Positions 34,192-43,202 of a DNA stretch of 64,000 bases are shown piece after piece; the stretch's first letter is position 1, and each line of letters begins with the position of its first letter. Position numbers and translations under genes: made by a program. The notes beneath the pieces are model-generated. The model did no database searches. It saw only the letters and a program-made list of their open reading frames with translations, and was not told the origin of the DNA. Origin of the DNA: Hyphomonadaceae bacterium (lineage in GTDB: Bacteria; Pseudomonadota; Alphaproteobacteria; Caulobacterales; Hyphomonadaceae). The stretch is from assembly GCA_016714495.1 (NCBI GenBank), contig JADKDU010000005.1, positions 186,001-250,000 on the forward strand, written 5' to 3'.

Positions 34192-35067
34192 TTATGCAGG
34201 TCGCCATTTCGCGAACAGTGTCGCAAACGCTTCAGGATCGCGCGACGGCCAGCCATGATCGACCGGCCCATTGCCCTGACCGAGAACCGGCGCGCGCTCA
34301 ATCGCCTCCACCAGATACGCTCGCGCCAGCGCCACCGCGTCCACCAGTGAGAGCCCTCGCGCCAGTCCCGCTGCGATCCCCGACGCCAGCGTGCATCCCG
34401 TCCCATGCGTCGCCTTCGTCGCGATGCGCGGCCCGTCAAAAAAATGCTCCCCGCTCCCGGTCGCCAGCACATCGACAATCACCTCGCCCGGCACATGACC
34501 GCCCTTCACCAGCGCCGCCTTCGCGCCCATGTCGAGCAGCTTCTCCGCCGCCCGTCTCTGGCCGTTGAGCCCGTCCACCGCCTTGCCCGTCAGCACTTCG
34601 GCCTCAGGCGCATTCGGCGTCACCAGCGCCGCCCCCGGAATCATCAGCCGCCGCACAGCGTCCACCGCCCCTTGCGGCAACAACACATCGCCTGACGTCG
34701 CCACCATCACCGGATCGATCACGCGCGGTATTCCCGCCGCCAGATCCTCGAACGCCTCGGCAATCGTCTCGACCAACAGCTTCTCGCCCAGCATGCCCGT
34801 CTTCAGCACATCGGCGCCGATATCCTTCAGCACTGCTTCCATCTGCGCCCGCACCGCCTTCGGCGGCGTCGCCACCACGCCGTTGACGCCAAGCGTGTTC
34901 TGGATCGTCAGCGCGGTGATCGCCGTCGCCGCATACCCGCCCAGCGCCGTCACCGTCTTGATATCCGCCTGTATGCCCGCGCCCCCGCCGGAATCCGATC
35001 CGGCGATAATCAATACGCGTCCGAGGAGTTTGGGGCCCGTGGGCTTGTCTCTTTTCGTGTCAGCCAT
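34192..35067 (-). CDS. thiD: Hydroxymethylpyrimidine/phosphomethylpyrimidine kinase
   Basis: 291 residues. Ribokinase-fold enzyme that phosphorylates HMP twice for thiamine synthesis. Visible: IIAGSDSGGGAGIQADIKT at the N-terminus, DPVMVATSGD, the anion-hole/ATP motif THGTGCTLASGIAAGLARG with catalytic Asp/Cys region, and LVKGGHVPG. No other thiamine gene is adjacent and I see no TPP riboswitch upstream. Confidence 0.95.
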   Translation of the reverse strand: MADTKRDKPTGPKLLGRVLIIAGSDSGGGAGIQADIKTVTALGGYAATAITALTIQNTLGVNGVVATPPKAVRAQMEAVLKDIGADVLKTGMLGEKLLVETIAEAFEDLAAGIPRVIDPVMVATSGDVLLPQGAVDAVRRLMIPGAALVTPNAPEAEVLTGKAVDGLNGQRRAAEKLLDMGAKAALVKGGHVPGEVIVDVLATGSGEHFFDGPRIATKATHGTGCTLASGIAAGLARGLSLVDAVALARAYLVEAIERAPVLGQGNGPVDHGWPSRDPEAFATLFAKWRPA

Positions 35068-35159
35068 GAACCCTCATAGCCGCAGAGTCGCTTTTGGGGA
35101 AACGCACGCCTGCCGCTGGAAAGAAACCCGCGGCCCGCGTCACGCCGGTGAAAGCCGTT

Positions 35160-35278
35160 CCCGCCTCCACGCCTTCCTGGACAAGCATGCCGCCACAATG
35201 CCCCGCGTCGTTCTTCGCTACGCGATCGAAAAGCTCAGTCCTGCGGACAAGAAGAAATACATGGCAATGGGCCGATAG
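35160..35278 (+). pseudogene. C-terminal remnant of a DNA-alkylation-repair-like protein
   Basis: The frame ends RLHAFLDKHAATMPRVVLRY then AIEKLSPADKKKYM and a stop at 35278. I associate the MPR-LRYAIE-L block with the end of DNA alkylation repair (HEAT-like) proteins. Only this end is present: upstream the sequence runs into the antisense of thiD, and a Lys/Ala/Pro-rich stretch (TPAAGKKPAARVTPVKAVPA) lies in another frame. So this is an N-terminally truncated remnant, or a short protein of unknown role. Confidence 0.4.
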
Positions 35279-35325
35279 CAGACCAGCGGCTTGAGCCGAA
35301 GGCGGCGCCGGGTCATGGTCCGCCC

Positions 35326-36315
35326 ATGGCCGAGCCACCCGAGCATCTACCCGTGATCGATGTCAGCCCCTTATTGGGCCGGGACGAACGCGCACGCGCG
35401 AGGACCGCCGAAGAGATTGGCGCCGCCTGCCGAAGCCTCGGCTTCTTCTACGCAACCGGTCACTCTATTGCCCCGACCATTCTCGATCAGCTCGACGGCG
35501 CCAGCCGCACCTTCTTCGCCCTGCCGGAAGCCGAGAAAATGAAGATCGCCATGTCGCGCGGAGGTCGGGCCTGGCGCGGCTTCTTCCCGGTCGGCGGCGA
35601 ACTCACCTCCGGCAAGCCGGACATCAAGGAAGGCGTCTATTTCGGCGAGGAGCTTGGGCTGGACGATCAGCGTGTGAAGTCAGGTCTCGTCCTGCACGGC
35701 GCAAACCTGTTCCCGGAAGCCGTGCCCGAGCTCAAGCCCGCCGTTACGGCGTTCATGCGCGAGGCCGAGCGGTCGGCGCATGCGATCATGGAAGGCGTCG
35801 CCCTCAGCCTCGGTCTCGATGCTCAGTATTTCCGACGCGCCTATACGGACCGTCCCACCTTGCTGTTCCGCGTCTTCCACTACCCCGCCTCCACGCACGA
35901 GGGTTGGGGCGTGGGCGAGCATACCGACTACGGCCTCCTTACCCTTTTGGCGCAGGACGCGAATGGCGGCCTCGAAGTGAAAACGCGGGATGGCTGGATC
36001 AACGCCCCGCCCATTCCGGACGCGCTCGTCTGCAATATCGGCGACATGCTCGACCGCCTCACCAGCGGCCTCTACCGCTCCACGCCGCATCGCGTGCTCA
36101 ACACATCCGGCCGCTCACGTCTGTCCTTCCCCTTCTTCTTCGATCCCGGCTTTGACGCCCGCATCGTGCCCCTCCCCGGGCACGACGCGCGCGAGGACAG
36201 CGACGAGCGTTGGGACAAGGCGAGCGTGCACGCGTTCAGCGGAACCTATGGCGACTACCTTATGTCCAAGGTCTCGAAGGTTTTTCCTGACCTCGCTTCT
36301 CAGCAGATCAGATGA
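35326..36315 (+). CDS. 2-oxoglutarate/Fe(II)-dependent oxygenase (isopenicillin-N-synthase-like)
   Basis: 329 residues. N-terminal DIOX_N domain (VIDVSPLL, SLGFFYATGHSI) followed by the double-stranded beta-helix with the facial triad HTD (GEHTDYGLLTLL) and distal His in STPHRVLN, and the 2-oxoglutarate Arg in RLSFPFFFDP. Such enzymes hydroxylate or cyclise small molecules. It converges on the DUF3291 pair with no gap. Substrate unknown. Confidence 0.92.
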   Translation: MAEPPEHLPVIDVSPLLGRDERARARTAEEIGAACRSLGFFYATGHSIAPTILDQLDGASRTFFALPEAEKMKIAMSRGGRAWRGFFPVGGELTSGKPDIKEGVYFGEELGLDDQRVKSGLVLHGANLFPEAVPELKPAVTAFMREAERSAHAIMEGVALSLGLDAQYFRRAYTDRPTLLFRVFHYPASTHEGWGVGEHTDYGLLTLLAQDANGGLEVKTRDGWINAPPIPDALVCNIGDMLDRLTSGLYRSTPHRVLNTSGRSRLSFPFFFDPGFDARIVPLPGHDAREDSDERWDKASVHAFSGTYGDYLMSKVSKVFPDLASQQIR

Positions 36316-36750
36316 TCAGGCGCCCGGCGCCGCAAACGCCGACCTGAAGTCGAACGCCTCCGCCGTCGGCCCGACGCGCCCGATCAGCTCCAGCTTCGTC
36401 AGCCCCTCACTGAGCGTGGGCACGGTCCCAGATCGCACCCACCACAGCGCCAGATAAGCCGGCATCTCGACAAACCATTCCGCCCGCCTCCGCATCACCG
36501 TGCGATGCCTCAGATTGCGATACGCAAACGCCGCCAGTTGCTCGAGGCTTTCCCACACCGTCATGTTGATCGTCAGCGCCGCGTCGTCGCTATCCCCCTC
36601 GCCGATCATCCGCCAGACAAATCCTGGCGAAGCCTCCGCCAGCGCATTCACTTCATCCAGCGCCGCCTCGAATTCCGCATTTACCGGATGCTCACGCGCC
36701 TCGCGAAACCGCGCCACGTTGATTTGCGCAATATGCCAGCCAGCACTCAC
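36316..36750 (-). CDS. DUF3291-family protein (copy 2)
   Basis: About 144 residues of the dimeric alpha-beta-barrel type: WHIAQINVARFREA, GFVWRMIGEGD, MTVWESLEQLAAFAYRN, MRRRAEWFVEMPAYLALWWV. The GTG at 36750 overlaps the TGA of the upstream paralogue by 4 nt, so translation is coupled; another GTG two codons up is possible. Function unknown; the family resembles haem- or quinone-related monooxygenases. Confidence 0.85.
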   Translation of the reverse strand: MSAGWHIAQINVARFREAREHPVNAEFEAALDEVNALAEASPGFVWRMIGEGDSDDAALTINMTVWESLEQLAAFAYRNLRHRTVMRRRAEWFVEMPAYLALWWVRSGTVPTLSEGLTKLELIGRVGPTAEAFDFRSAFAAPGA

Positions 36751-37235
36751 GCGCACGCGTCAAGCACAGGCGCCACATCAGCCCCGCTCGGCGCCGCGAA
36801 AGGCTGCCTGAACGTGAACGCCTCCGCGGTTGGCCCACGCAGCTCCAACAGGGCCAGTTTCGCCTTGGCTTCAGCCACAGTGGGCGCGTGGCCCACTGGA
36901 ACCCACCACAGCGCCATGTAGACCGGCATCTCCTCGAACCATTCGCGCCGCCGCCGCATCACGCCGCGATGGTCCATGTTGCGATAGACAAACGCCCCCA
37001 GCGCCTCGACGCTCTCCCACACCGACATGTTGATCGCCATGTTGGGATCGTCATACGGCTTCAGGTCCATCGCATTGTCGCCCTCGCCCTTGAGCCTCCA
37101 GATAAATCCCGCCGACGCCTCCGCCAGCGCATTCACATGATCCAGCGCGTTCATGAAATCCGCATTGGCGGGATCTTCCACCGGCTTGCGAAACCGCCCG
37201 ACATTCACCTGAGCAAGATGATAGGCCTGCGCCAC
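36747..37235 (-). CDS. DUF3291-family protein (copy 1)
   Basis: 162 residues, clearly homologous to the gene it overlaps: AYHLAQVNVGRFRKP, GFIWRLKGEGDNA, MSVWESVEALGAFVYRNM and EWFEEMPVYMALWWVP. It starts with GTG after a strong GGGGGAGG site, 22 nt downstream of a secreted-protein gene. The tandem overlapping pair suggests a heterodimer or a recent duplication. Confidence 0.87.
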   Translation of the reverse strand: MAQAYHLAQVNVGRFRKPVEDPANADFMNALDHVNALAEASAGFIWRLKGEGDNAMDLKPYDDPNMAINMSVWESVEALGAFVYRNMDHRGVMRRRREWFEEMPVYMALWWVPVGHAPTVAEAKAKLALLELRGPTAEAFTFRQPFAAPSGADVAPVLDACA

Positions 37236-37257
37236 TGTCGCCTCCCCCTTGGGGCGG

Positions 37258-37977
37258 TCAGTGTCCGCCCTTCGCGCTCGAGACAGCCATACCCCTGTAG
37301 AAGCTGTCGAGCGCCATCTTGTTCACCGCGTCGCCAAAATCGACAATGCCCATCTTCCGATAGTGCTCCAACTCGAAGATGCACTTCTTGTCGCCAATCG
37401 TCATGTCGGCGCCGACATCGGGAATCTTTGCGCCATCGACCCAGCGAAACCGCCCGTAGATCGCGACCGAACACACCTTGAAGTTCAACCCGCTGCACGT
37501 CTTGAAGTAAAGATCGTTCCGCACGTCATCGAGAAACCTGGTCACGTCGACCAGGACGAACGGCATGATCAGGCGATCGAGATATTTGTTCTCGTCCAGC
37601 GGCTTCACGATATCGACCTGCCGCCCGTCGACCAGCGCTGGCCATCCCATGTTCTGGCGGAAGCCGGCAATCGTCGCCACCGGCTTGCCGATGATGGTCG
37701 CCGCCTTGTCGTAATGGCAGATGGCGTCGACATGCGCCTGCAGCCGCTCGAACTCGATCGCGGCATAAGCCTGCCCGTCATAGTTCTGCGTCTTGGCGTC
37801 CTTGAGGATTGTGTCGTCCCACTGCCCCGCCGGCGTCTCCGGCATCGGCGTCACCGGCGCGGCTGGCGTTGTCTGCCCCGGCGGCTTCGCCGCCGCTGGC
37901 CCGCCGCCCGGCCGCTGCGCCTCCGCTGGCGCGCAAACCGCCGCAATCAGAACGACCAACCCGATAACCAGCCGCAC
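37258..37977 (-). CDS. Secreted hypothetical protein
   Basis: 239 residues from GTG 37977 after GGGAGGGG. Signal peptide (MRLVIGLVVLIAAVCAPAEA), a Gly/Pro/Ala-rich segment to about residue 50, then a soluble domain with FLDDVRNDLYFKTCSGLNFK and two or three Cys that could form disulfides. No family recognised. It is followed closely by the two DUF3291 genes, probably one operon. Confidence 0.7.
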   Translation of the reverse strand: MRLVIGLVVLIAAVCAPAEAQRPGGGPAAAKPPGQTTPAAPVTPMPETPAGQWDDTILKDAKTQNYDGQAYAAIEFERLQAHVDAICHYDKAATIIGKPVATIAGFRQNMGWPALVDGRQVDIVKPLDENKYLDRLIMPFVLVDVTRFLDDVRNDLYFKTCSGLNFKVCSVAIYGRFRWVDGAKIPDVGADMTIGDKKCIFELEHYRKMGIVDFGDAVNKMALDSFYRGMAVSSAKGGH

Positions 37978-38079
37978 GAACCCCTCCCGCGCAAAGCATC
38001 GCTAACAGGTAAGCGCAGTGGGGCGGGAAAACGGGCCATGCGAATGTGGGACGTTGCAGCTGGAAGGCTTAACCGCGCT

Positions 38080-39063
38080 TCAGTTCGACGTCAGCGCCAT
38101 AAACACGTCCTCGAGATCCGGCTCTTCCGTCGCCAGGTCGCCGATCTTCACACCCGCATCGCGCAGCTTGGCCAGCAGCTGCTCGATCGTCGTCGCGTCC
38201 GACTTGTAGGCAATCGCCAGCTGACCGTCCTTGCGGATGCTCGCGTCCAGCCCGCTGAACGCCGCCGGCACGCCCGTCAGCTCGGTCTCCGGCCGCACCA
38301 CCAGCGTCTTGTAGTTCAGCCGGCGCAGCAGTTTCGGCGTCGGCTCGCACGCCGCCACCGCGCCGTGATTGATGATGGCGATCTGGTCGCACATCTCCTG
38401 CGCTTCCTCGAGATAGTGCGTCGTCAGCACCACGGTCGTGCCGTTCGCATTCAGCTTGCGCACATACTCCCAAAGCGACCGCCGCAGCTCCACATCCACG
38501 CCCGCCGTCGGCTCGTCGAGGATCAGGATCGGCGGGGTATGCACCAGCGCCTTGGCCACCATCAAGCGCCGCTTCATGCCGCCCGACAGCTGCCGCACAT
38601 AGGCGTGCTTCTTGTCGCCCAGACCCAGCGCGTCGAGAATCTCGTCGGTCCGGCGCTCGGGCGCGGGCACGCCATAGAAGCCCGCCATCAGCTCCAGCGT
38701 CTCGCGCGGGGTGAAGAACGGGTCCATGTTGATTTCCTGCGGCACGATGCCCAGCGCCGCCCGCGCCTCGCGCGGCCGCTTGTCGGCGTCGGCGCCCCAG
38801 ATTTTCACCGAACCGGACGTCTTGTTCACCAGCCCGGCGAGGATGTTGATCAGGGTCGACTTGCCCGCCCCGTTAGGTCCCAGCAGGCCAAAAACCGACC
38901 CGCGCGGCACCGCCAGATCGACCCCTTTCAGCGCCTGCTTGGCGGGCATTTTCTTGGACGCCGCATAAGTCTTGGTGAGACCCGTGACATCGATAGCCAG
39001 GTCGGGAAGCGCGGAGGACGAATCGGGCAAGGGAGGCGACCTTCTGACTGGCATGCGGCGCAT
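38080..39063 (-). CDS. ABC transporter ATP-binding protein, YadG-like
   Basis: About 327 residues. Walker A LLGPNGAGKSTLIN, Q-loop GIVPQEINMDPFF, signature LSGGMKRRLM, Walker B ILILDEPTAGVDVELRRSLW and H-loop TTHYLEE, all strongly YadG-like (ABC-2 exporter ATPases). No ABC-2 permease gene is adjacent, so the membrane partner must lie elsewhere. The start is uncertain: ATG 39063 or 39054, neither with a clear ribosome site. A C-terminal domain of about 90 residues ends EEPDLEDVFMALT. Confidence 0.9.
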   Translation of the reverse strand: MRRMPVRRSPPLPDSSSALPDLAIDVTGLTKTYAASKKMPAKQALKGVDLAVPRGSVFGLLGPNGAGKSTLINILAGLVNKTSGSVKIWGADADKRPREARAALGIVPQEINMDPFFTPRETLELMAGFYGVPAPERRTDEILDALGLGDKKHAYVRQLSGGMKRRLMVAKALVHTPPILILDEPTAGVDVELRRSLWEYVRKLNANGTTVVLTTHYLEEAQEMCDQIAIINHGAVAACEPTPKLLRRLNYKTLVVRPETELTGVPAAFSGLDASIRKDGQLAIAYKSDATTIEQLLAKLRDAGVKIGDLATEEPDLEDVFMALTSN

Positions 39064-39141
39064 TGACGGCGGCGGCAGGCAGCCCATAGGTAAGGCGCAT
39101 TCCGCCGCCCCGCAAATCAGCCGGGCTAATGAGAGAACGAA

Positions 39142-39405
39142 ATGGCCTCGCCCCCCGGAAAGAACTCTCCGCCTGCCTCTCCGGCCGCTCCCCCTATCCC
39201 TGAAAGCCAGCGCTGGTTCATGGACCACCCCGAAGTGGTCGTGGTCGCCACGAAAAAGGTCGCCTGCGACGGCGTTGGCGGCGCGCTGGGCCATCCCAAA
39301 GTCTGGTACGACATGTCCGAGCAGGACTATGTCGAATGCAAATACTGTGACCGGGTGTTCGCCCTGAAGGGCGGCAGCCGCGATCCGGGGCCTGGGGCGA
39401 AGTAG
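39142..39405 (+). CDS. Zinc-finger-domain protein (NDUFS6-like)
   Basis: 87 residues. The C-terminal half reads VACDGVGGALGHPKVWYDM and YVECKYCDRVFALKGG, giving the Cys-His-Cys-Cys zinc site of the small NDUFS6/zf-CHCC family found next to complex I or as a lone protein in alphaproteobacteria. The N-terminal 25 residues are Pro/Ser-rich. Divergent from the ABC ATPase gene. Confidence 0.87.
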   Translation: MASPPGKNSPPASPAAPPIPESQRWFMDHPEVVVVATKKVACDGVGGALGHPKVWYDMSEQDYVECKYCDRVFALKGGSRDPGPGAK

Positions 39406-39437
39406 CTGCCGCACTCGCGATATCGCCGTTTCCGCCT

Positions 39438-39479
39438 GTAACACGCCGTGTAACGCCGTAACACTGCGCGCCGTTACGG
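39438..39479. promoter_or_regulatory. GTAAC repeats upstream of the TonB receptor
   Basis: GTAAC occurs at 39438, 39450 and 39458, and once inverted (GTTAC, 39473-39477). The last two form CCGTAAC-N10-GTTACGG. This cluster, about 105 nt before the receptor start, has the look of an operator. The regulator is unknown. Confidence 0.4.
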
Positions 39480-39584
39480 TAATTCACCTGCCGCGGCGTT
39501 CGTCCAACCGCCAGAAGCCATCCAACAGCCTGTGAAACGGGCCGGGCAACCCGCCCGACGATGTGGCCTGGAGGAGCTTCCCGA

Positions 39585-41674
39585 ATGAGGACCTGGACCC
39601 GCACACTGATGGGCGGCGCAGCGATGCTTGCGCTGCTATCGGCGGCGCCCGCATTCGCTCAGACCCCCGCCCAGACCACGACGGTCCAGGCCGGCCCCGC
39701 CGCTGAGGAACCCCAGGACCAGCAGCGCGACACTGTCGTCATCTTCGGCCGCGCCGAAGAACAGATCGGCGCCGCCACGTCCGCCTCCGAAGGCGTCGTC
39801 GGCTACAAGGACCTCTCGACCCGTCCGATCAGTCGCGCCGCCGAATTGGTGGAAGTCATTCCCGGCATGATCGCCACCGAACACTCCTCGGGCGGCAAGG
39901 CCAACCAGTACTTCATGCGCGGCTTCAACCTCGACCACGGCACCGACTTCGGTGGCTTCATCGACGGCGTGCCGATCAACCAGCGCTCGCACCCGCACAT
40001 GAGCGGCTATCTAGACCTCAACCTCCTAATGGCCGATCTGGTCGAGCGCGTCGAATTCAAGAAGGGCATCCAGTACGCCGAAAACGGCGACTACACCGCG
40101 GCCGGCTCGGCCTCGTTCGTTCTCTACGACAAACTCCCCGAAAACTACGTCAATCTGCGCGTCGACGCGGAAGGCGAATACCGCGTCACCGCCGCCGGCT
40201 CAGTTGCTATCGGCGACGGCACGCTGCTGGCGGCCGTGGCGCAGGAAGGCGGCGATGGCGCGTTCGACCTTCCCGCCGAACTCGACAAGAGCACCGTCTA
40301 CGTAAAATACACCCAGCCGCTCGGCGATGCGAAGCTCCGCCTCGGCTTCATCGGCTACCAGAATGATTGGGTCGCCGCCGACCAGATCCCGCTGCGCGCC
40401 GTCAACGACGGCGCGATCAGTCGCTTCGGCTTCATCGACCCCGCCAATGGCGGCAGGAGCCGGCGCTATATCGGCTCGGCCGGCCTTGAATGGGATGACG
40501 CCAGCATCCTCGCCTATTACCAGCGTTCAGAACTGAACCTGTTCCACAACTTTACCTATTTCATCGATCCCGTGCTCGGCGACCAGGTTGAGCAGGTCGA
40601 ACGCCGCAACGCGGTCGGCCTGCGGGGCAAGATGGATCGCGAATTCGACCTCTTCGGCATCCGCTCGGAAGGCCGCATCGGCGCAGACATCCATATGGAC
40701 TGGCTGGAACCTGCCGCCCTCTATCGCACCACCGCTCGCGCCCGCACCTCGGCCATCGCCGACGACAAGGTCGATGTCATGGCCGCCGACGTCTGGGGCG
40801 AGCTGACGATGCACTGGACAGACCGCCTCCGCACCACGTTCGGCCTCCGCGCCGACTACATTGACGGCCAAGTCGACGGCCTCGTCGCCGCCAACGCCGG
40901 CTCGAAGTCCGGCGTCCAGTACAGCCCGAAGGTCAACATCGCCTACACGATCAGCGACGATCTTGAGGTCTATGCCGGCGCCGGCATCGGCTTCCACTCC
41001 AACAACATTGTTGGCGTCGTCCAGACACAGGACCCCGTCACCGGTGATCCGATCGATCCGGCCACCCTCTTCGCCGAGAGCCGCGGCGGCGAGCTTGGCG
41101 TGCGTTGGGAGCCGAACAAGACGTTCAACCTCTCCGCCGCCCTCTTCATGCTCGATTTCGATAGCGAGCTGATCTATGTCGGCGACGCTGGCGTCTCCGA
41201 GCCCTCCGATCCGACACAGCGCTACGGCCTGGAGGTTGCAGCGTTCTGGAACCCGGTCGAGTGGCTGGCCTTCGACGCTTCCTGCGCCTCTCCCACTCAC
41301 GCTTCAAGGATGCGCCCTCTGACTTCGACCGCATTCCCAATACGGTCGAGGGCGTCGCCGCCGCGGGCGTCACCTGGCTGCCGGGCGATGGCTGGGAAGG
41401 TTCGCTCCGCGTGCGCTATCTCGGCCCCGGGCCGCTGATCGAGGACAACTCGGTCCGCTCGCCGTCGACCACGCTGGTCAACGCCGGCATCTCCAAGGAT
41501 TTCGGCAGTTTCAAGATCGGCTTCGAAGTCCTCAACCTGCTCGATGGCGAGGGCTATGACATGGTCTATTTCTATGAGAGCCAACTCGCGAACGAAGCGG
41601 CGCCGGTGGAGGACATCCACTTCCACCCGGTCCACCCGCAGACCTTCGTTCTCAACCTGAAGGCGAAATACTAG
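39585..41674 (+). pseudogene. TonB-dependent receptor, one-base frameshift near the C-terminus
   Basis: Outer-membrane import receptor. ATG 39585 follows GGAGGAGC; a signal peptide (MLALLSAAPAFA) is followed by a plug domain (TRPISRAAELVEVIPGMIAT, FMRGFNLDHGTDFGGFIDGV) and a beta-barrel. The barrel reads openly to AFDAS near 41281, then the frame is lost; the correct end (LRLSHSRFKDAPSDFDRIPN to HPQTFVLNLKAKY) follows in the next frame. Adding one C in TTCCTG restores a 696-residue protein ending in Tyr, as receptors do. A consensus error is likely; otherwise the last 130 residues are lost. Ligand unknown. Confidence 0.85.
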
Positions 41675-41855
41675 AAATCGGCAGTTTCCCTACCCAGATA
41701 CGAGGCGTTCCGGCAGGCTTGTGCTGAAAAACCGAGTCTTGACATCGCCATCCGCGACTCATCCGCCCGCGGAATGTTTTGCATATGGAATGTGACAACG
41801 GATTCAGTTAAGGCCTCGCTCGGGAACACTGAGACTTTTCAGGGCTTAGGGCTTG

Positions 41856-42296
41856 ATGCGGGCTTCCACGTCCAGATTTGTGTACTGCCTGGGCCTCCTC
41901 GTCGTGACGGCCTGCGCGCTGCTGCCGGAAGCCATTCCGGGCGCGGTGGCGACTGGCGGGGCAAGGGCTGTCCCGCTGACCACCGAAGTCCGCCTCGCCC
42001 AGGCGATCCGCGGCCGCGTCGAACTTGCCGCCGCCGTGACGCCCGACGATCCGAGCATGCGTGAAGCCGTGGCGACCGAGGCGGCGCTGCGCAACCTTGC
42101 CTTCGCGGACGATGTCGCAGCGACCCGGCGCGATCTCATATACGCGCTCACCAACGAGCTGTCCGACGCCCTGTCCGACCGCGAGCAGATTTCCGCGCGC
42201 TACGAAGGCGCCCACGCGGAACGCGTACAAGCCGACGCCGTCGTCCTCGGCCTGACGGCTGCGATCAACAGCGAAGTCCACCGCAACCGAATCTAG
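41856..42296 (+). CDS. Putative lipoprotein, unknown function
   Basis: 146 residues from ATG 41856. A hydrophobic N-terminus ends in a lipobox-like VVTAC. The remainder is Ala- and Glu-rich, mostly helical (AATRRDLIYALTNELSDALS), with no recognised domain. It follows the TonB receptor by about 180 nt. Confidence 0.6.
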   Translation: MRASTSRFVYCLGLLVVTACALLPEAIPGAVATGGARAVPLTTEVRLAQAIRGRVELAAAVTPDDPSMREAVATEAALRNLAFADDVAATRRDLIYALTNELSDALSDREQISARYEGAHAERVQADAVVLGLTAAINSEVHRNRI

Positions 42297-42375
42297 GTTT
42301 GCCGCTAGGGCGGTCATTGACGCCCGGCCTGCGCGCGTCAACCTTCCCCAAAACACTATCGGGGAAGAAACCATC

Positions 42376-43089
42376 ATGAAGCGCATCATCGCAAGTCTCG
42401 TCCTGCTGGCGTCAGCCGCCTGCGCCACCAGCGCGCCGCTGCCTGATCTTGCCCAGACAGCGCCGCCCCGCCCCCCGCGCTTTGATGATGCGATCGCCGC
42501 ATTCGATGCATCTGACAAAGCGGCCATGCCGCCGAAATGCGCCACCCTGTTTGTCGGGGCCTCGTCGATCCGGCTCTGGAAATCGCTGAAGGAAGACTTC
42601 CCCGACCGCACCGTCATCAATCGCGGCTTCGGCGGCTCGACCGTGTGGGAAGTCGATCACTATTTCGACCACGTCGTCGCGCCCTATCATCCTAAGGAGA
42701 TCGTGTTCTACGCCGGCGAGAACGATCTCTGGATCGACAAGCGCACGCCGGACGAGATCTACGCGGATTTCGTCCAGTTCATGCGCCTCAAGGAAAAGAC
42801 GCTGGGCGCGACGCCCGTCTGGTATATTTCCGCCAAGCCCTCGAAACAGCGTTTCGAACAGCTCGGCCTGCAGGCCACGCTGAATGCGAAAGTCAAAGCT
42901 CTCGCCGACACGCGCGATGATCTCGCCTTGATCGACGTCGTGCCCGCCATGCTCAAGCCCGACGGCAAGCCGAAGGACATCTTCGTCGAAGACAACCTCC
43001 ACATGACCCCCGCCGGCTACGCCCTCTGGACCCCTATCGTCGACGCCGCCCTCGATGCGGGGCAGCCCGCCAAAGCCCCCGGCTGCTGA
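42376..43089 (+). CDS. GDSL/SGNH-family hydrolase, lipoprotein
   Basis: 237 residues; ATG 42376 after GGGGAAG. Lipobox LLASAAC at the N-terminus. The SGNH blocks are present: LFVGASSIRLW (nucleophile Ser), NRGFGGS (Gly), FYAGENDLW (Asn) and DNLHMTPAGY (Asp-His), so it should be an active esterase or lipase on the periplasmic side of a membrane. Substrate unknown. Confidence 0.88.
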   Translation: MKRIIASLVLLASAACATSAPLPDLAQTAPPRPPRFDDAIAAFDASDKAAMPPKCATLFVGASSIRLWKSLKEDFPDRTVINRGFGGSTVWEVDHYFDHVVAPYHPKEIVFYAGENDLWIDKRTPDEIYADFVQFMRLKEKTLGATPVWYISAKPSKQRFEQLGLQATLNAKVKALADTRDDLALIDVVPAMLKPDGKPKDIFVEDNLHMTPAGYALWTPIVDAALDAGQPAKAPGC

Positions 43090-43202
43090 CAGACGCCCCT
43101 CGGCTAGGGCCATGCCCATCCAAGGCTGAAACAACCCCGACGGTGAGCGCGCCGGGCGGACAGGGAGATCGCCCCCACGCCCACCTATGCTAGAGACCCG
43201 GC

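Noticed and set aside
34529..35278. Full 249-codon plus-strand gene over thiD
   Set aside because: Only the last ~35 codons look protein-like; the rest is thiD antisense.
35068..35325. TPP riboswitch upstream of thiD
   Set aside because: No thi-box sequence or matching stems found before the thiD start.
37249..39066. Plus-strand frame of about 600 codons across the secreted-protein and ABC genes
   Set aside because: Spans two real minus-strand genes and their spacer; His/Arg-rich, no ribosome site.
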